The notes: generated by a model from the sequence alone, not told the origin. A stretch of DNA of 64,000 bases from Rubripirellula lacrimiformis (GCF_007741535.1 NZ_CP036525.1:5456001-5520000); one strand, 5' to 3'. Counted from the stretch's first letter, positions 43,180-52,901 are shown. Numbers and translations: made by a program.

Positions 43180-44571
43180 ATGCCAACCCGGAAAAAACGA
43201 ACGCGATCAGAGATGAGCCCTATGATAACGTCACACGCAGCTTGCCGCGGATGGAATGCGACCAGCTTATTGCTGCTGGTCGCTTTCTTGTGCGCAAATT
43301 CGGCTAGCGGTGCTGATAATCGATTGCGGTCCACACCAAGTGCGTCCCCTGGGCAACGATCTCTAGTCTCCCAAGCGGCGACTGGTCGATTGGCGAACCA
43401 ACCCGCCCAGGCTCCGCTGAACGGAAGATTGGTCCGGTCCTCGGTCGCGTCGCGAGGCGGCCCGGTCCGCCAAGTAGGATATTTGGACGACTGCCAAAAC
43501 GGATGCGCCCCGGGCTGCGACTGTTTTGATTCCGGGCCTAGCTGTGGAATGGAAGCATCCTGCGGATTCGAACCTGGCTGTGGCGTGGAGGGCTGTGTCA
43601 CCTGCGGCGAGGCAACGTGCGGCGTCGAATCGATGCTAGGCGGCCCGGTCTATCAAGGCGGATCAGCATGCCGCATGGCTAGTTACGGTCAATGCGGGTG
43701 TGATGCCTGCTGTGCCGACAGCATCCCCGTGTTCTTGCCAATCCTAAGAATCAACTGGGCTCGATTCCAATTTTTCGCGGGCGTGCAGGGCTTCAAAGGC
43801 CCCATGAACTTTGCCAACACAGACGCCGCGAACCCCAATTCCCGTAGCGGATCGGGCAGCTTTGGATTCTATGAAGGTCTCAACGAAGGACGAAATCTGA
43901 AACCGTTGTTGGGATTAGACATTTCTGCCCAGCTAGGCTTTCGGGCCACACAGTCCAATTTGTCAGGTACTGAATTCACAGGCGACAGTCGCAACCAATT
44001 CTTTCTCACCGGCGGCTTCTTTCGCCAAGTCGACTACGGACTTCAGTACGGTGTCGTCTTTGACTACCTGAACGATGATTGGTGGTTCCAAGGCAATATG
44101 ACTCAACTGCGTGGCGAACTGAGCTGGAAGACCAACGACTGCCATACGTTTGGGTTCCAATTCATGTCCGGCCTCGATGGCGATTCGTCCGACGGCATCG
44201 TTCGAAACACCGCTGGCAACATTGTCCGCACCACGGTCAACTTCGACCCGACCGACCAGTACCGTTTTTTCTATCGCCGGCTATTGCCGGGAACGGGCGA
44301 TTGGACCGCGTTCGCCGGATGGACCGACGACAGCGACGGGATCTTAGGGGCAACATTGAATTTGCCACTGAGACAGAAATTGGTGCTATCGACCGGCGCG
44401 ACCTTCCTGATTCCTGACGACAACTCGGTCGCCTTTGATAACCGCGACGAGGGCTGGAACATTTCGCTGGGGTTGGTCTATCGCCCCGGCGGACCGATCG
44501 GATGTGGACGATATTGTCGACCGATGTTTGACGTCGCCGACAACGGCACCTTCATGGTCGACCAGCGATAG
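43180..44571 (+). CDS. Cys-rich secreted protein with C-terminal barrel-like domain (DUF6666-like)
   Basis: 463 aa from ATG 43180; ATG 43213 is an alternative that gives a shorter n-region before the signal SLLLLVAFLCANSASGAD. After a linker, residues ~100-190 are rich in Cys and Gly (CQNGCAPGCDCFDSGPSCG, CGFEPGCGVEGCVTCGEATC), giving a planctomycete-type Cys-rich cluster. The remainder (~200-463) consists of Tyr/Phe/Trp/Gly-rich amphipathic strands (WARFQFFAGVQGFKGPMNFA, FLTGGFFRQVDYGLQYGVVF, DYLNDDWWFQGNMTQL, WNISLGLVYRPGG) resembling an outer-membrane barrel. The name DUF6666 is from memory of such proteins. It diverges from the propeller gene with 59 bp between starts. Confidence 0.75.
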   Translation: MPTRKKRTRSEMSPMITSHAACRGWNATSLLLLVAFLCANSASGADNRLRSTPSASPGQRSLVSQAATGRLANQPAQAPLNGRLVRSSVASRGGPVRQVGYLDDCQNGCAPGCDCFDSGPSCGMEASCGFEPGCGVEGCVTCGEATCGVESMLGGPVYQGGSACRMASYGQCGCDACCADSIPVFLPILRINWARFQFFAGVQGFKGPMNFANTDAANPNSRSGSGSFGFYEGLNEGRNLKPLLGLDISAQLGFRATQSNLSGTEFTGDSRNQFFLTGGFFRQVDYGLQYGVVFDYLNDDWWFQGNMTQLRGELSWKTNDCHTFGFQFMSGLDGDSSDGIVRNTAGNIVRTTVNFDPTDQYRFFYRRLLPGTGDWTAFAGWTDDSDGILGATLNLPLRQKLVLSTGATFLIPDDNSVAFDNRDEGWNISLGLVYRPGGPIGCGRYCRPMFDVADNGTFMVDQR

Positions 44572-44678
44572 CGGTGCGACCGGCGACAGCGGTGCGGCCG
44601 GCGATCGGCAACCAGGCTAGGCAACCAGGCTAGGCAACTGGCATCCTGAAATCGGACACCATCGCCTTGGACACCGCA
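44572..44678. repeat. Short direct repeats between convergent genes
   Basis: Near-duplicate GCGACAGCGGTGCGGCCGGC-type segments just after the stop at 44571 and two copies of a 13-bp unit (AACCAGGCTAGGC) at about 44609-44634. Confidence 0.6.
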
Positions 44679-44909
44679 TCAATAGTGCGGCGGTTTCTCG
44701 TCTAGCGGATCGGTGGCCGGTTCGGCCGACTTGGATTTGACGTCCTTTAGCTGTTGGGTCAACGCATCGAGACGCCGTTGCATCCGATCCGCCCGCATAG
44801 CCTCTTGCGTGACGACATCGTTCAACTGCTCGTACAGCCGCTGGACGTGCGCCATCTGGACTTCTAAATCCGTCAGCCGTTTGCTGCTACCAGAATCGTG
44901 ATCGTTCAT
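44679..44909 (-). CDS. slyX: SlyX family protein
   Basis: 76 aa from ATG 44909. The protein is almost wholly coiled-coil (RLTDLEVQMAHVQRLYEQLN, MQRRLDALTQQLKDVK) and ends in EKPPHY, the hallmark C-terminus of SlyX. The family is short (about 70 aa) and of unclear function. The ATG overlaps the TGA of the upstream isomerase gene (ATGA, 4 bp), so it is probably translationally coupled to it. A longer frame upstream exists but would overlap the isomerase C-terminus. Confidence 0.9.
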   Translation of the reverse strand: MNDHDSGSSKRLTDLEVQMAHVQRLYEQLNDVVTQEAMRADRMQRRLDALTQQLKDVKSKSAEPATDPLDEKPPHY

Positions 44910-45910
44910 CAGGATTTGATGTCGTCGAACGAGCGTAGCGAATACGGAATGCCAACGTAATCGAGCACACGGCACAGCCCACGCATGGCGACACCGAACC
45001 CATCGGGTCCGCTGAACCCACCGAACTGGCCGCCACCTTTGACGTGTGGTTCCAAATCCATGAACACACCGTCGGCGCCGCGAGCGGTCATCCGCGAGTG
45101 CAGTTCGGGCAGGAAGTCTTTCATGTCACGCAGGATGGCTTCGTGGCCACAATCGCCGATATCGGCGGGCACAAAATTGGCCAGACTGGCTTCGTCGACA
45201 TGTTGGATCCGTCCGGTCGGCGACGGATCGTGATAATCCTTGATGTGCACCCAACCCAAGCTGGGTTTCATGGCCAGATACTGAGCGTAGGTTTCATCCG
45301 CGGTGAAGCCTTGGGTGACGATGTTGGCACCATCGAAGATGGTCAGCATTGCCGGGTGATTGACTTTGGCAGCGATCGTCTTCAACAGGTCACCGGTTTG
45401 ACCGACCAAGTTGGCTTCGACTTCCAATCCGAATGTCAGACCGCGTTGGTCACAGACTTCGGCGATTTGGCCCAATTGATCCGCGACCTGGTCGACATGT
45501 TCGGCCGGGTCGGTGCCCTTGGGGTGATAGAACGCAAAACCACGCAGCAGTTTGGCACCGAACGCTTCGGCGCGATCACAAGCGGTCGCCACGTCTTCGC
45601 GAAGGTATTGGTCGAACGGGATGTATTTGTTGCTGGACCCGTCATCGACGTCTTGCAGTTTGACCTTGCCGATTGGCGATCCGATGCTGCTGACCTTCAG
45701 TCCGTAGTCGGCCTGCATTTTGACCAGGTGTTGGACTTCGGGATCCGACAGCGCCATGACATTCTTGATGCCTTCGCCGGCGTCAATGAAGCGGATCGAA
45801 TAGTACCGCAGTCCCAGAGCTGCAAACGCGCTGTACTGTTGGACGGCTTGTTTTTCGTTGGCCGCTTCGTCGGCAAAACCGCTGATCAGGATCGGGGGGG
45901 TGGCTGTCAT
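44909..45910 (-). CDS. Sugar phosphate isomerase/epimerase (xylose isomerase-like TIM barrel)
   Basis: 333 aa from ATG 45910; the frame is open 51 codons further but MTATPPILISGFADEA is the usual family opening. Motifs of the AP endonuclease-2/xylose isomerase-like barrel are visible: GLRYYSIRFID, GLKVSSIGSPIGKV, LLRGFAFYHP, LTFGLEVEANLVGQTG, LTIFDGANIVTQG, LGWVHIKDY. Glu, Asp and His residues in those strands would bind a divalent metal. Substrate unknown; planctomycetes have many such enzymes, likely for inositol or unusual sugar catabolism. slyX follows with a 4-bp overlap; queF lies 76 bp upstream on the same strand. Confidence 0.85.
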   Translation of the reverse strand: MTATPPILISGFADEAANEKQAVQQYSAFAALGLRYYSIRFIDAGEGIKNVMALSDPEVQHLVKMQADYGLKVSSIGSPIGKVKLQDVDDGSSNKYIPFDQYLREDVATACDRAEAFGAKLLRGFAFYHPKGTDPAEHVDQVADQLGQIAEVCDQRGLTFGLEVEANLVGQTGDLLKTIAAKVNHPAMLTIFDGANIVTQGFTADETYAQYLAMKPSLGWVHIKDYHDPSPTGRIQHVDEASLANFVPADIGDCGHEAILRDMKDFLPELHSRMTARGADGVFMDLEPHVKGGGQFGGFSGPDGFGVAMRGLCRVLDYVGIPYSLRSFDDIKS

Positions 45911-45986
45911 GGATGGACCTGTTGAAAAGGAAGGGAGGTCAAGTGGGATGCGAATCGCGGGCAGGAATTGCAGCGGGGGGGGAACC

Positions 45987-46379
45987 CTAGTTTTCCGGAT
46001 AGCGAACGACGATGTTGCTTTGCAGGCCGCCGCGAGGCGTCCAGCGGCTTTCGACGGTAGCACTTCGAGGCTTTACGGCAGCGACAAAGTCGTCCATGAT
46101 CCGGTTCGTCACCGCTTCGTAGAAGATACCTTCGTTGCGAAACGCCTGCAGATACATCTTCAGGCTTTTCAATTCGACGCACGTTTCATCGGGCACGTAA
46201 CTGAATACGATGGTGCCATAATCTGGCTGGCCGGTTTTCGGACAAACCGACGTGAACTCGGGGCAGTGATGTTCGATCGTAAAGTTTCGATTCGGGGCAG
46301 GGTTGTCGAAGACTTCCAAGATTTCCCGAAATTTATCTGAGCTACTCAATTTTGACGTCTCGTTTTCAATGACTTCCAC
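45987..46379 (-). CDS. queF: NADPH-dependent 7-cyano-7-deazaguanine reductase QueF
   Basis: About 130 aa. The block PEFTSVCPKTGQPDYG is the type I QueF signature: the Cys (about residue 46) forms the thioimide with preQ0 and the Asp seven residues on is the proton donor. SYVPDETCVELKSLKMYLQA and FRNEGIFYEAVTN are also conserved. The enzyme reduces preQ0 to preQ1 in queuosine synthesis, cytosolic. The start is uncertain: GTG 46379 gives a family-length protein; ATG 46442 and TTG 46349 are alternatives. It is divergent from queE and their 5' ends nearly collide, so both pathway genes sit side by side. Confidence 0.88.
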   Translation of the reverse strand: MEVIENETSKLSSSDKFREILEVFDNPAPNRNFTIEHHCPEFTSVCPKTGQPDYGTIVFSYVPDETCVELKSLKMYLQAFRNEGIFYEAVTNRIMDDFVAAVKPRSATVESRWTPRGGLQSNIVVRYPEN

Positions 46380-47193
46380 GGGTGAAATTCGATTCTCGCA
46401 CGCCTCGCCGGAAGCGACCAGGGGGACCGCGCCAGTCCCCAATTCGAACTTGCCAACGGTTTCGGCGTCCAGGCTGCGTGTTGCAGAGACCTTTGTCAGC
46501 CGTCAAGGCGAAGGAAAGCTCACCGGCCAGCAGAGTTTCTTTGTCCGGACCAGCGGTTGCAACCTGCGATGCTGGTTTTGTGACACGCCGTACGCATCAT
46601 GGAAACCCGAGGGTCCGCACCAAACGGTCGCAGCGATCGCCGATGAAATCGCCGCCGCGGGAGTCCAACACGTCGTGCTGACCGGCGGCGAACCGATGCT
46701 GCCCGAATCGGTTGGTGAGCTCTGCCAAATCCTGTCCGACCGTGGCCATCACATCACGATCGAAACGGCCGGCACCATCGATCGCGATTGGCCCTGCGAC
46801 CTGATGTCGATCAGCCCCAAATTGGCCGCCAGCAGTCCAGAGCCGCGAGAACACCCTCGCTGGGCTTCATTGCACCAAGAACGTCGGATGCCGATCCCCG
46901 TGATGCGAAACCTGATTTCGCGTGCCCGGGACGTGCAGGTCAAATTTGTGGTCGATTCCCCCGATGAATTTGACGAAATCCTGGCCGTCGTGGACGAACT
47001 TTCCAAACCGGACCCGAATTCGCCCACCCAATCGCTGCTGGCCAGCGACGACATTTGGATCATGCCGCAAGGGATTACCGAAGCGGCGTTGGACCAAGCG
47101 GCGACCTGGCTGCGGCCATGGTCGGACCAACAGGGATTTCGATACTGTGACCGCATGCAGATCCGATGGTACGGAAACAAACGTGGCACCTAA
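46369..47193 (+). CDS. queE: 7-carboxy-7-deazaguanine synthase QueE (radical SAM)
   Basis: 274 aa from ATG 46369. CNLRCWFC carries the CxxxCxxC 4Fe-4S motif (Cys64, 68, 71), preceded by the RQGEGKLTG-x-x-SFFVRTSG block and followed by LTGGEPML, ITIETAGT and SISPKLAAS, all QueE features. It converts CPH4 to CDG in preQ0 synthesis and acts in the cytosol with SAM and Mg2+. The C-terminal IWIMPQG and MQIRWYGNKRGT close the family domain. The first ~35 residues are not conserved in the family, so TTG 46450 is a possible start; ATG 46303 would overlap queF far more. It is divergent from queF. Confidence 0.9.
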   Translation: MTSTGEIRFSHASPEATRGTAPVPNSNLPTVSASRLRVAETFVSRQGEGKLTGQQSFFVRTSGCNLRCWFCDTPYASWKPEGPHQTVAAIADEIAAAGVQHVVLTGGEPMLPESVGELCQILSDRGHHITIETAGTIDRDWPCDLMSISPKLAASSPEPREHPRWASLHQERRMPIPVMRNLISRARDVQVKFVVDSPDEFDEILAVVDELSKPDPNSPTQSLLASDDIWIMPQGITEAALDQAATWLRPWSDQQGFRYCDRMQIRWYGNKRGT

Positions 47194-47639
47194 GCGGTGC
47201 TTCGGACCATCGGAACAATGACTTTCGGAACAATGACGGGTGGTTTCGGGAATCAGATTCGACAGAATTCTTTCGCAGCATGGATTTCCGGCAAAATCCA
47301 CCACGTCATCGTTTGTTCCAACGTCCCCTGCGTGGCAAGCGGCCTGCTGACTTCGTCGTTGTCAACAAAAGCAGCATCGGAATCACAATCCGGCGTGAAA
47401 GCGAGTGGCTCAGTCGAATTCCCTCGCTTACGCGGCGGGTTCCTAAATCAGCAGGCCGCTAGCCATGATCTGAAGGCTGAATGATCTTCGCCACGGTGGG
47501 TTAGGAATCGCGACGCCCGTCTAGCTACAATGGGACGCACCGTCAGCCCCCCCCCCCTGCGTACTGCGGCTGCCAATGCTGACGCCCCACCGTCTGTCCC
47601 ACCCCACCGTCTGTCCTAGCCTGCCTTCGAGCCCTGACC
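47194..47639. other. Intergenic, small repeats, poly-C tract
   Basis: Has a tandem CGGAACAATGAC pair (~47210-47238), a ten-C run at 47547-47556 about 84 bp before the lactonase start, and a 17-bp near-duplicate (CCCCACCGTCTGTCC) at about 47582-47615. No supported gene. Confidence 0.6.
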
Positions 47640-48641
47640 ATGCGAACTGCCTTTTTGATCCTCTGTTGCCTGTCGTCTGCCGGCCATCTGTTTGCCCAGA
47701 CGCCTGAAACCATCGGCCGAATCGAACGAACCGATCCCGCACTGGATGGGCTGATTGCCCCGGATGCCAAAATTGAGGTGTTGGCGGGCGGATTCACATG
47801 GACCGAGGGCCCGGTATGGGTCGCCGACGACCAGGGTGGCCACCTGTTGTTTTCGGACATTCCACGCAACAGCATTTTCCGTTGGTCCGAACGCGATGGC
47901 ATTACCCTATTCATGAATCCCAGCGGTTACACCGGAGCCACCTATTATGGGCTGGAACCGGGCAGCAACGGGCTGGCGATCGATTCGCAGGGTCGCTTGA
48001 CCGCCTGCGAACACGGCGATCGCCGGATCTCGGTTTTGACTCGCGGCGGTGGCAAACGAACCTTGGTCGACAACTATCAGGGCCGCCGACTGAACAGCCC
48101 GAACGATCTAGTATTCGATTCAACTGGCGCGATCTATTTCACCGACCCGCCCTACGGATTGCCAGAACGTGCCGCCGACCCACGTCGTGAACTGGACTTC
48201 TGTGGCGTCTATCGATTGGCTGCCGACGGAAAATTGACGCTGCTGACCAAACAATTGACACGCCCCAATGGCATCGCACTGTCACCGGACGAAAAGACAT
48301 TGGTGGTTGCCCAAAGCGATTCCGAGCGACCGATTTGGATGTCGTTTCCGATCCAAGACGAAGGTGACCAGGGCGACAAAAAGTTGGGCGACGGTACTGT
48401 CATCGCCGATGCGACCGAATGGTCGAAAGAATTCGCCGGTGCTCCCGACGGTTTGGCGATCCACCAAGACGGCACCATCTTTGCCAGCGGCCCCGGCGGA
48501 ATCTATGTGATGACCCCAGCGGGAAAACTTCTGGGCCGTCTGATCACCGGTCAACGGACCAGCAACTGCACCTTCGATCAGGACCAGAAAACGCTATATA
48601 TCACGGCTGACAGCTTCGTTTGCCGCGTTCGAATGAAGTGA
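47640..48641 (+). CDS. Secreted SMP-30/gluconolactonase-like protein
   Basis: 333 aa from ATG 47640 with signal peptide MRTAFLILCCLSSAGHLFAQ. The body is an SMP-30/gluconolactonase/LRE-like propeller: GFTWTEGPVWVADDQGGHLL with the metal-binding Glu, LFSDIPRNSIFRW, EPGSNGLAIDSQGRLTACEH, SPNDLVFDSTGAIYFTDPPY with the conserved Asn-Asp, RPNGIALSPDEKTLVVAQSD and GAPDGLAIHQDGTIFAS. The conserved Glu, Asn and Asp positions would coordinate a divalent cation. It likely hydrolyses a sugar lactone in the periplasm. It is followed by a convergent unknown gene. Confidence 0.9.
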   Translation: MRTAFLILCCLSSAGHLFAQTPETIGRIERTDPALDGLIAPDAKIEVLAGGFTWTEGPVWVADDQGGHLLFSDIPRNSIFRWSERDGITLFMNPSGYTGATYYGLEPGSNGLAIDSQGRLTACEHGDRRISVLTRGGGKRTLVDNYQGRRLNSPNDLVFDSTGAIYFTDPPYGLPERAADPRRELDFCGVYRLAADGKLTLLTKQLTRPNGIALSPDEKTLVVAQSDSERPIWMSFPIQDEGDQGDKKLGDGTVIADATEWSKEFAGAPDGLAIHQDGTIFASGPGGIYVMTPAGKLLGRLITGQRTSNCTFDQDQKTLYITADSFVCRVRMK

Positions 48642-48701
48642 TTCGCTGCGATCGCGGTGCGTTCAGCGGTCTAGCGTTTGGCGGACACTGATCGGATCGG
48701 G

Positions 48702-49580
48702 CTACATGTACCAGCGTTGAAAGTACGTTTGGCTGGTCAGGTCGATGGCGTCGGCAGTGGGTGAATGGTCGATGTCCGGCGAGGTCACTTCTTGCAGGAC
48801 TCGGTCGGCTCGATCCGCACTGGATTGCAACCGATGCAGCCACAACGATTTCAATGTTCCGATGCTGTCGAACAGGTCCGGCCGGATCATCATCATGACG
48901 CTGGAGACGACAGCCCGATTCGCCTCGGGCAGCGCCGCACTTGGGGACGTCCGACGACGAAGTGTGTCGTGCATCGCGGCGTTCATCAGCCAGGCGGACA
49001 TGTCACGAATCGATCGACCACCACAGCCGCGGGTATCGCGTGCATATTCAGCGGCTCGCTTGGCATCGAATGCGTAGCGAATGGTGCCCGGGTGATCACA
49101 CGCCAATCGACCGATCATCGCATCGGTCCAACGTTCGACCCCTTGCCGCAGACGGTTTAGCCGGACGGCGTCCTGCACCGAATTGCCGCGGCCGAACAGC
49201 ATCAGTTTCAGGATTCGATTCCGAGCATCTAAGTGGGCTTGGAATACCGCGTGTGTGACCGGCGATACTTCGTCTTCGTCATGCGCCTCGTCCAATCCGG
49301 CTGCTAAGGCCGCGATCACTCGCGTCAACGTCTCGGTCACCAACACTTCTTCGATCACCGCAATGTGCTGATGCCACCACGAACGCAGGGCTGCAAAGTC
49401 GCCGGCCTGTTCCGTCTTTCGATAGCGGGCCATGGTCTGGTGCCAAAGTTCGAATCGATTTCGCGATGATGCCCAGTACTGTGTCATCGCCTCGGCGGGA
49501 ATCGTTTCATGTCCATATAGAATCGCCGGACCGTGTTGAGACACGACGGCAGCGAGATCGGCGATCAGGACACAATGCAT
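48702..49580 (-). CDS. Conserved planctomycete-type protein of unknown function
   Basis: 292 aa from ATG 49580 (MHCVLIADLAAVVSQHGPAI). The frame opens further upstream but with low-complexity basic sequence. The protein is predominantly helical, with conserved-looking LDARNRILKLMLFGRGNSVQ, ERWTDAMIGRLACDHPGTIR and MSAWLMNAAMHDTLRRR segments. No signal peptide, membrane segment or known motif is visible. I do not recognise a family. The neighbours give no functional hint. Confidence 0.65.
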   Translation of the reverse strand: MHCVLIADLAAVVSQHGPAILYGHETIPAEAMTQYWASSRNRFELWHQTMARYRKTEQAGDFAALRSWWHQHIAVIEEVLVTETLTRVIAALAAGLDEAHDEDEVSPVTHAVFQAHLDARNRILKLMLFGRGNSVQDAVRLNRLRQGVERWTDAMIGRLACDHPGTIRYAFDAKRAAEYARDTRGCGGRSIRDMSAWLMNAAMHDTLRRRTSPSAALPEANRAVVSSVMMMIRPDLFDSIGTLKSLWLHRLQSSADRADRVLQEVTSPDIDHSPTADAIDLTSQTYFQRWYM

Positions 49581-50392
49581 GACGGAGCAAAACCAGAGGC
49601 AGGACGTCGGCAGCCGCAAGTTCAGCCTCGATGGCGAGGCCGACCTTTGGCGGGAAGGTACGCTACCCCCGAATCGATCCATGAGTCGCGTTGAAAGTCC
49701 AACGCGAAATCCGATCGATCACCAGAGCGGCACATGCCAACCAAAGCACGCCTCGTGCCAAGCCCGTCGGCGACTCTCTTCACGACACGGATAAGTCGTC
49801 TTTGCCAAACGACTTAGAAGTTACTGGACCGCTGGCCGTCCCAACCGACAAGGCTCTGCAACGTTGCATTCTTTCAACGTCTTTGTTGATTCTTCACCTC
49901 TTCAAACGCAATCGGTGGGCAGCGGGTCGTGGATGCAGTCGCACCTTGGTGCAGTGAAGGTGAACCGCTGGGCGATCAGACTCGGACTTTCCGCGACGCC
50001 CAAACGTTTACCAGACCTCGGCTGAATCAAGCGTCGTCTTTGGGCGACCGGCGTCGGCCCCCAATCATGGCACCCAAGCGATGGCACCTCTTGATGGCCT
50101 GGTACATCCATCGGCGATCAAGCAGAACAGCGACCGGTCGAGCGATGGGTACAAAAAAAAACGGCCCGGGTTTTTGTGCCCCACCTGCTAGATCCGAAAA
50201 TCTGGCTGATGGAAAAAACCCGAGCCGCTAAGTTGTCAGCGAGAGCATTAGAACGGAATGTGCCCCACACATGGTGTTCTTCTGATCCGCCGACAATAAG
50301 TTCATCGGTCACGTTATGGGGTTACTGAGCCAAATTTCGATAGGTTTGCGGTTAACCGAAACAAAAGCATCGAAATGGTTGGCAAATGTCAC
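49581..50392. other. Intergenic, one strong stem-loop
   Basis: 812 bp with no supported gene. It contains a long inverted repeat at 50150-50227. Short ORFs on both strands have no recognisable product. Confidence 0.55.
50150..50227 (-). terminator. Probable leftward terminator with long stem
   Basis: On the minus strand CGGCTCGGGTTTTTT pairs with AAAAACCCGGGCCG (one mismatch) across a loop of about 36 nt and is followed by a run of nine T. It lies about 165 bp downstream of the leftward gene ending at 50393. The large loop could itself fold, so a small RNA is an alternative. Confidence 0.6.
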
Positions 50393-50914
50393 TTATCCAA
50401 GGTGGTACGCCATCATCACCTGCCACTCGTACCACTGCACTTCGCCGCACAATCGGGGGCCAGCCGAACCGCCATCAGGACTAGGCGAGAGAGCCTTTTC
50501 GCATTCGTCGACGAACTGTTGGGGGGTTGGATAGATCGACGGATACTTGCCTGCCATCGATTCGAATACGGGGTGATTGCCTACACGTCGGAACCAATAC
50601 TTGGCGTTGCCAAAATCACCTTCGCGGCGATGCATGACACCGTGCCAGAAACTTCCTTCGGCCGATCCATCATCTTGGCTGATCGAATGGCTGCGATCCA
50701 GTTCGCCAGCCAGCAGCCACAATCCGGCGACCGAGCCAGCGGGAATTTTCCTTCCAATCGCGCCATCCGACAAAGAATCCGACAAACATTTGGCAAGCGC
50801 CGGGACCTTCGGACCGTCCCCGAGTCCCGGCATTGGGGCTTCGCCCACTGCCTGGACGATCGACTGTCCGAAAAGCGAGATTGATTCGGCGCAGAAAGGT
50901 TCCAAATCGGGCAT
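50393..50914 (-). CDS. Conserved hypothetical protein (FWH-MHRREGDF motif)
   Basis: 173 aa from ATG 50914 (MPDLEPFCAESISLFGQS). The C-terminal half has a conserved-looking block, FWHGVMHRREGDFGNAKYWF then RRVGNHPVFE, which I have seen in uncharacterised planctomycete and other proteins; the AKYWFRR helix suggests a TPR/Sel1-like helical pair. No signal peptide or membrane segment. Function unknown. The frame is open 27 codons further upstream but that part is basic and unlike the rest. A candidate terminator lies downstream at 50150-50227. Confidence 0.75.
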   Translation of the reverse strand: MPDLEPFCAESISLFGQSIVQAVGEAPMPGLGDGPKVPALAKCLSDSLSDGAIGRKIPAGSVAGLWLLAGELDRSHSISQDDGSAEGSFWHGVMHRREGDFGNAKYWFRRVGNHPVFESMAGKYPSIYPTPQQFVDECEKALSPSPDGGSAGPRLCGEVQWYEWQVMMAYHLG

Positions 50915-51122
50915 GAAAGGTGACTCCGAGGTCCGAGACTGATTGCGGCGAGTAGAAAACAGGCAAACTTTGGCGTGGGGGGCCAAATAATTCACCGATA
51001 AAGCGGCAAGGGTGCGAAGACTACCGACCGCGGGGGATGATTGCTAGACTATCGTGACGACGCGCGCGGTTCGATTGCCGGACCGACCATTTTTTCTCTC
51101 TGCTCTACTGCTGACGAATTCG

Positions 51123-52868
51123 ATGACCACCGGCGACCATTCGGCTCCCGAAACGGACCCTACCGCGGCGGGAAACGCTGCCTCCACCCCCTCGGCCTCG
51201 GAATCTGCTTCGGCAGCAACCCAGCCGACAGCGGAAACAACACCGAATCCTGAGTCCGATACGGCTGTGACCGACGCTGCCTCCGGCCAGCCCCAAGCTT
51301 CGGGTGCTCCGGAATCCAGTGCCGCGTCCACCGATTCGGATTCGAAAACGTCGGGATCGCAGGCCAAGGCCGCACGCGGTGCTGGGCCGCTTTCGGCGCG
51401 TGGACTTGGGATCGCGAAACCTTCTTCGCCAACGGTGAGCGCGGAAGATCTGGCAAAACAAACCGGGGTTCAACCTAAACCCGAGGGGCAACCGAAAAAG
51501 AAAAAAGCACCTCGTCCGCGACTAGCTGGCGATAAAGCGACTGCGGACAAGCCCAAGGAAGCCGGCGCCTACAGCACCGGATCGGGCGATCCCGACAAAA
51601 CGCCGCGGCCCAAAACTCCCCAACGAGTCGCTGTGCCGAATCGCCGGATGGGATTGTCGGACGATCTGCAAGCCGAACTGGATGCCGAATTGGCGGCGGC
51701 CGATGTCGATGCAATCTTGGGTGGTTCAGCCGGGATGCCAGAGCGGAAGACACCGCTGGAAGAAAACGCACGAGTCAGCGGACAGGTGCTGAAGGTTGAC
51801 AAGGAATTCGTCTTTGTCGCTCTTGGCGGTCCCGACGAAGGCATGGTCCCCTTCGAACAGTTCACCGAAGAACCTGCCGTTGGGTCATCCATCGAAGTCG
51901 TGATCCGCGGCTTTGCATCGGCCGACGGACTTTACGTCCTGGGACTTCCCGGCGGTGCGATCGATGTTTCCGATTGGGAAGACATCGAAGAAGGCGCGAT
52001 CGTCGAAGCGACCATCACCGGACACAACACCGGCGGACTGGAATGCAAGGTTGGCGGAGCTCGCGGATTCATTCCGATGGGTCAGATTTCCGAACACCGC
52101 ATCGAAGACGCCAGCGAATTTGTTGACCAGAAATTCTTGTGTGTCGTGACCGAAGCGAACGCTCGTCGTGGCAACTTGGTGCTAAGCCGTCGTGCGATCT
52201 TGGAACGCGAACGCGAAGAGAAACGCAAGGAACAACTGGAAAGCATCGAAGTCGGTCAAGTCGTCGAAGGTATCGTTCGAAGCGTCAAAGACTTTGGCGC
52301 ATTCGTCGACCTGGGCGGGCTGGACGGATTGATCCACATCAGCAAACTGAGCTGGGATCGGGTTGCCCACCCCAGCGAAGTGGTCGAAGTCGGTCAAAAA
52401 GTTGCGGTGCAGATCGACAAAGTCGACAAAGAGACCGGCAAGATCGGCCTGTCGTTCCGCGACCTGCAAGAAAACCCCTGGGACACCGCCGAAGGCGAAT
52501 TTGAAGTCGGATCGATCCACACCGGATCGGTCACCCGAATCGCTGCCTTCGGTTGCTTTGTCAAACTGACCGCGGGTGTCGAAGGACTCGTCCACATCTC
52601 GGAAGTTGCCAACCACCGTGTCAGCCGCGTCGACGCCTTCGTCAGCGAAGGACAAGACGTCGAAGTGAAGGTCCTGTCGTTTGACCGCGACGCTCAAAAG
52701 ATTGGTCTGTCGATGAAACAGGTCAATGCACCGGCGGTTGAATCGTCGAAACCGGTCGAAGAAGAAGAGGAACAGCGCGACGTCGCCGTCAAACCCATGC
52801 ACGCTGGCCCGCTGAAGGGCGGCAACAACACGGCATCGGGCGGCGAGAAGTTTGGCCTTCGCTGGTAA
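51123..52868 (+). CDS. S1 RNA-binding domain protein (ribosomal protein S1-like)
   Basis: 581 aa from ATG 51123. The first ~215 residues are low-complexity, Ala/Ser/Thr/Pro then Lys/Pro-rich, and probably disordered. Four S1 domains follow (about 225-300, 305-380, 395-470, 480-560), with the typical [20 protein letters not shown] and [16 protein letters not shown] motifs in the third and [15 protein letters not shown] in the fourth. Such four-domain proteins act as the S1 equivalent that holds mRNA on the 30S ribosome. The C-terminus is acidic then GLRW. A strong terminator follows. The frame extends 23 codons upstream but lacks the usual composition. Confidence 0.88.
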   Translation: MTTGDHSAPETDPTAAGNAASTPSASESASAATQPTAETTPNPESDTAVTDAASGQPQASGAPESSAASTDSDSKTSGSQAKAARGAGPLSARGLGIAKPSSPTVSAEDLAKQTGVQPKPEGQPKKKKAPRPRLAGDKATADKPKEAGAYSTGSGDPDKTPRPKTPQRVAVPNRRMGLSDDLQAELDAELAAADVDAILGGSAGMPERKTPLEENARVSGQVLKVDKEFVFVALGGPDEGMVPFEQFTEEPAVGSSIEVVIRGFASADGLYVLGLPGGAIDVSDWEDIEEGAIVEATITGHNTGGLECKVGGARGFIPMGQISEHRIEDASEFVDQKFLCVVTEANARRGNLVLSRRAILEREREEKRKEQLESIEVGQVVEGIVRSVKDFGAFVDLGGLDGLIHISKLSWDRVAHPSEVVEVGQKVAVQIDKVDKETGKIGLSFRDLQENPWDTAEGEFEVGSIHTGSVTRIAAFGCFVKLTAGVEGLVHISEVANHRVSRVDAFVSEGQDVEVKVLSFDRDAQKIGLSMKQVNAPAVESSKPVEEEEEQRDVAVKPMHAGPLKGGNNTASGGEKFGLRW

Positions 52869-52901
52869 CCACGACCTTCCCAACGCTGAACCTGAACCAC
52901 G

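Noticed and set aside
45044-45925. 293-codon plus-strand frame
   Set aside because: Lies opposite the isomerase gene, which has clear motifs.
47197-47484. 95-codon plus-strand frame after queE
   Set aside because: No conserved motif and no ribosome binding site; treated as intergenic.
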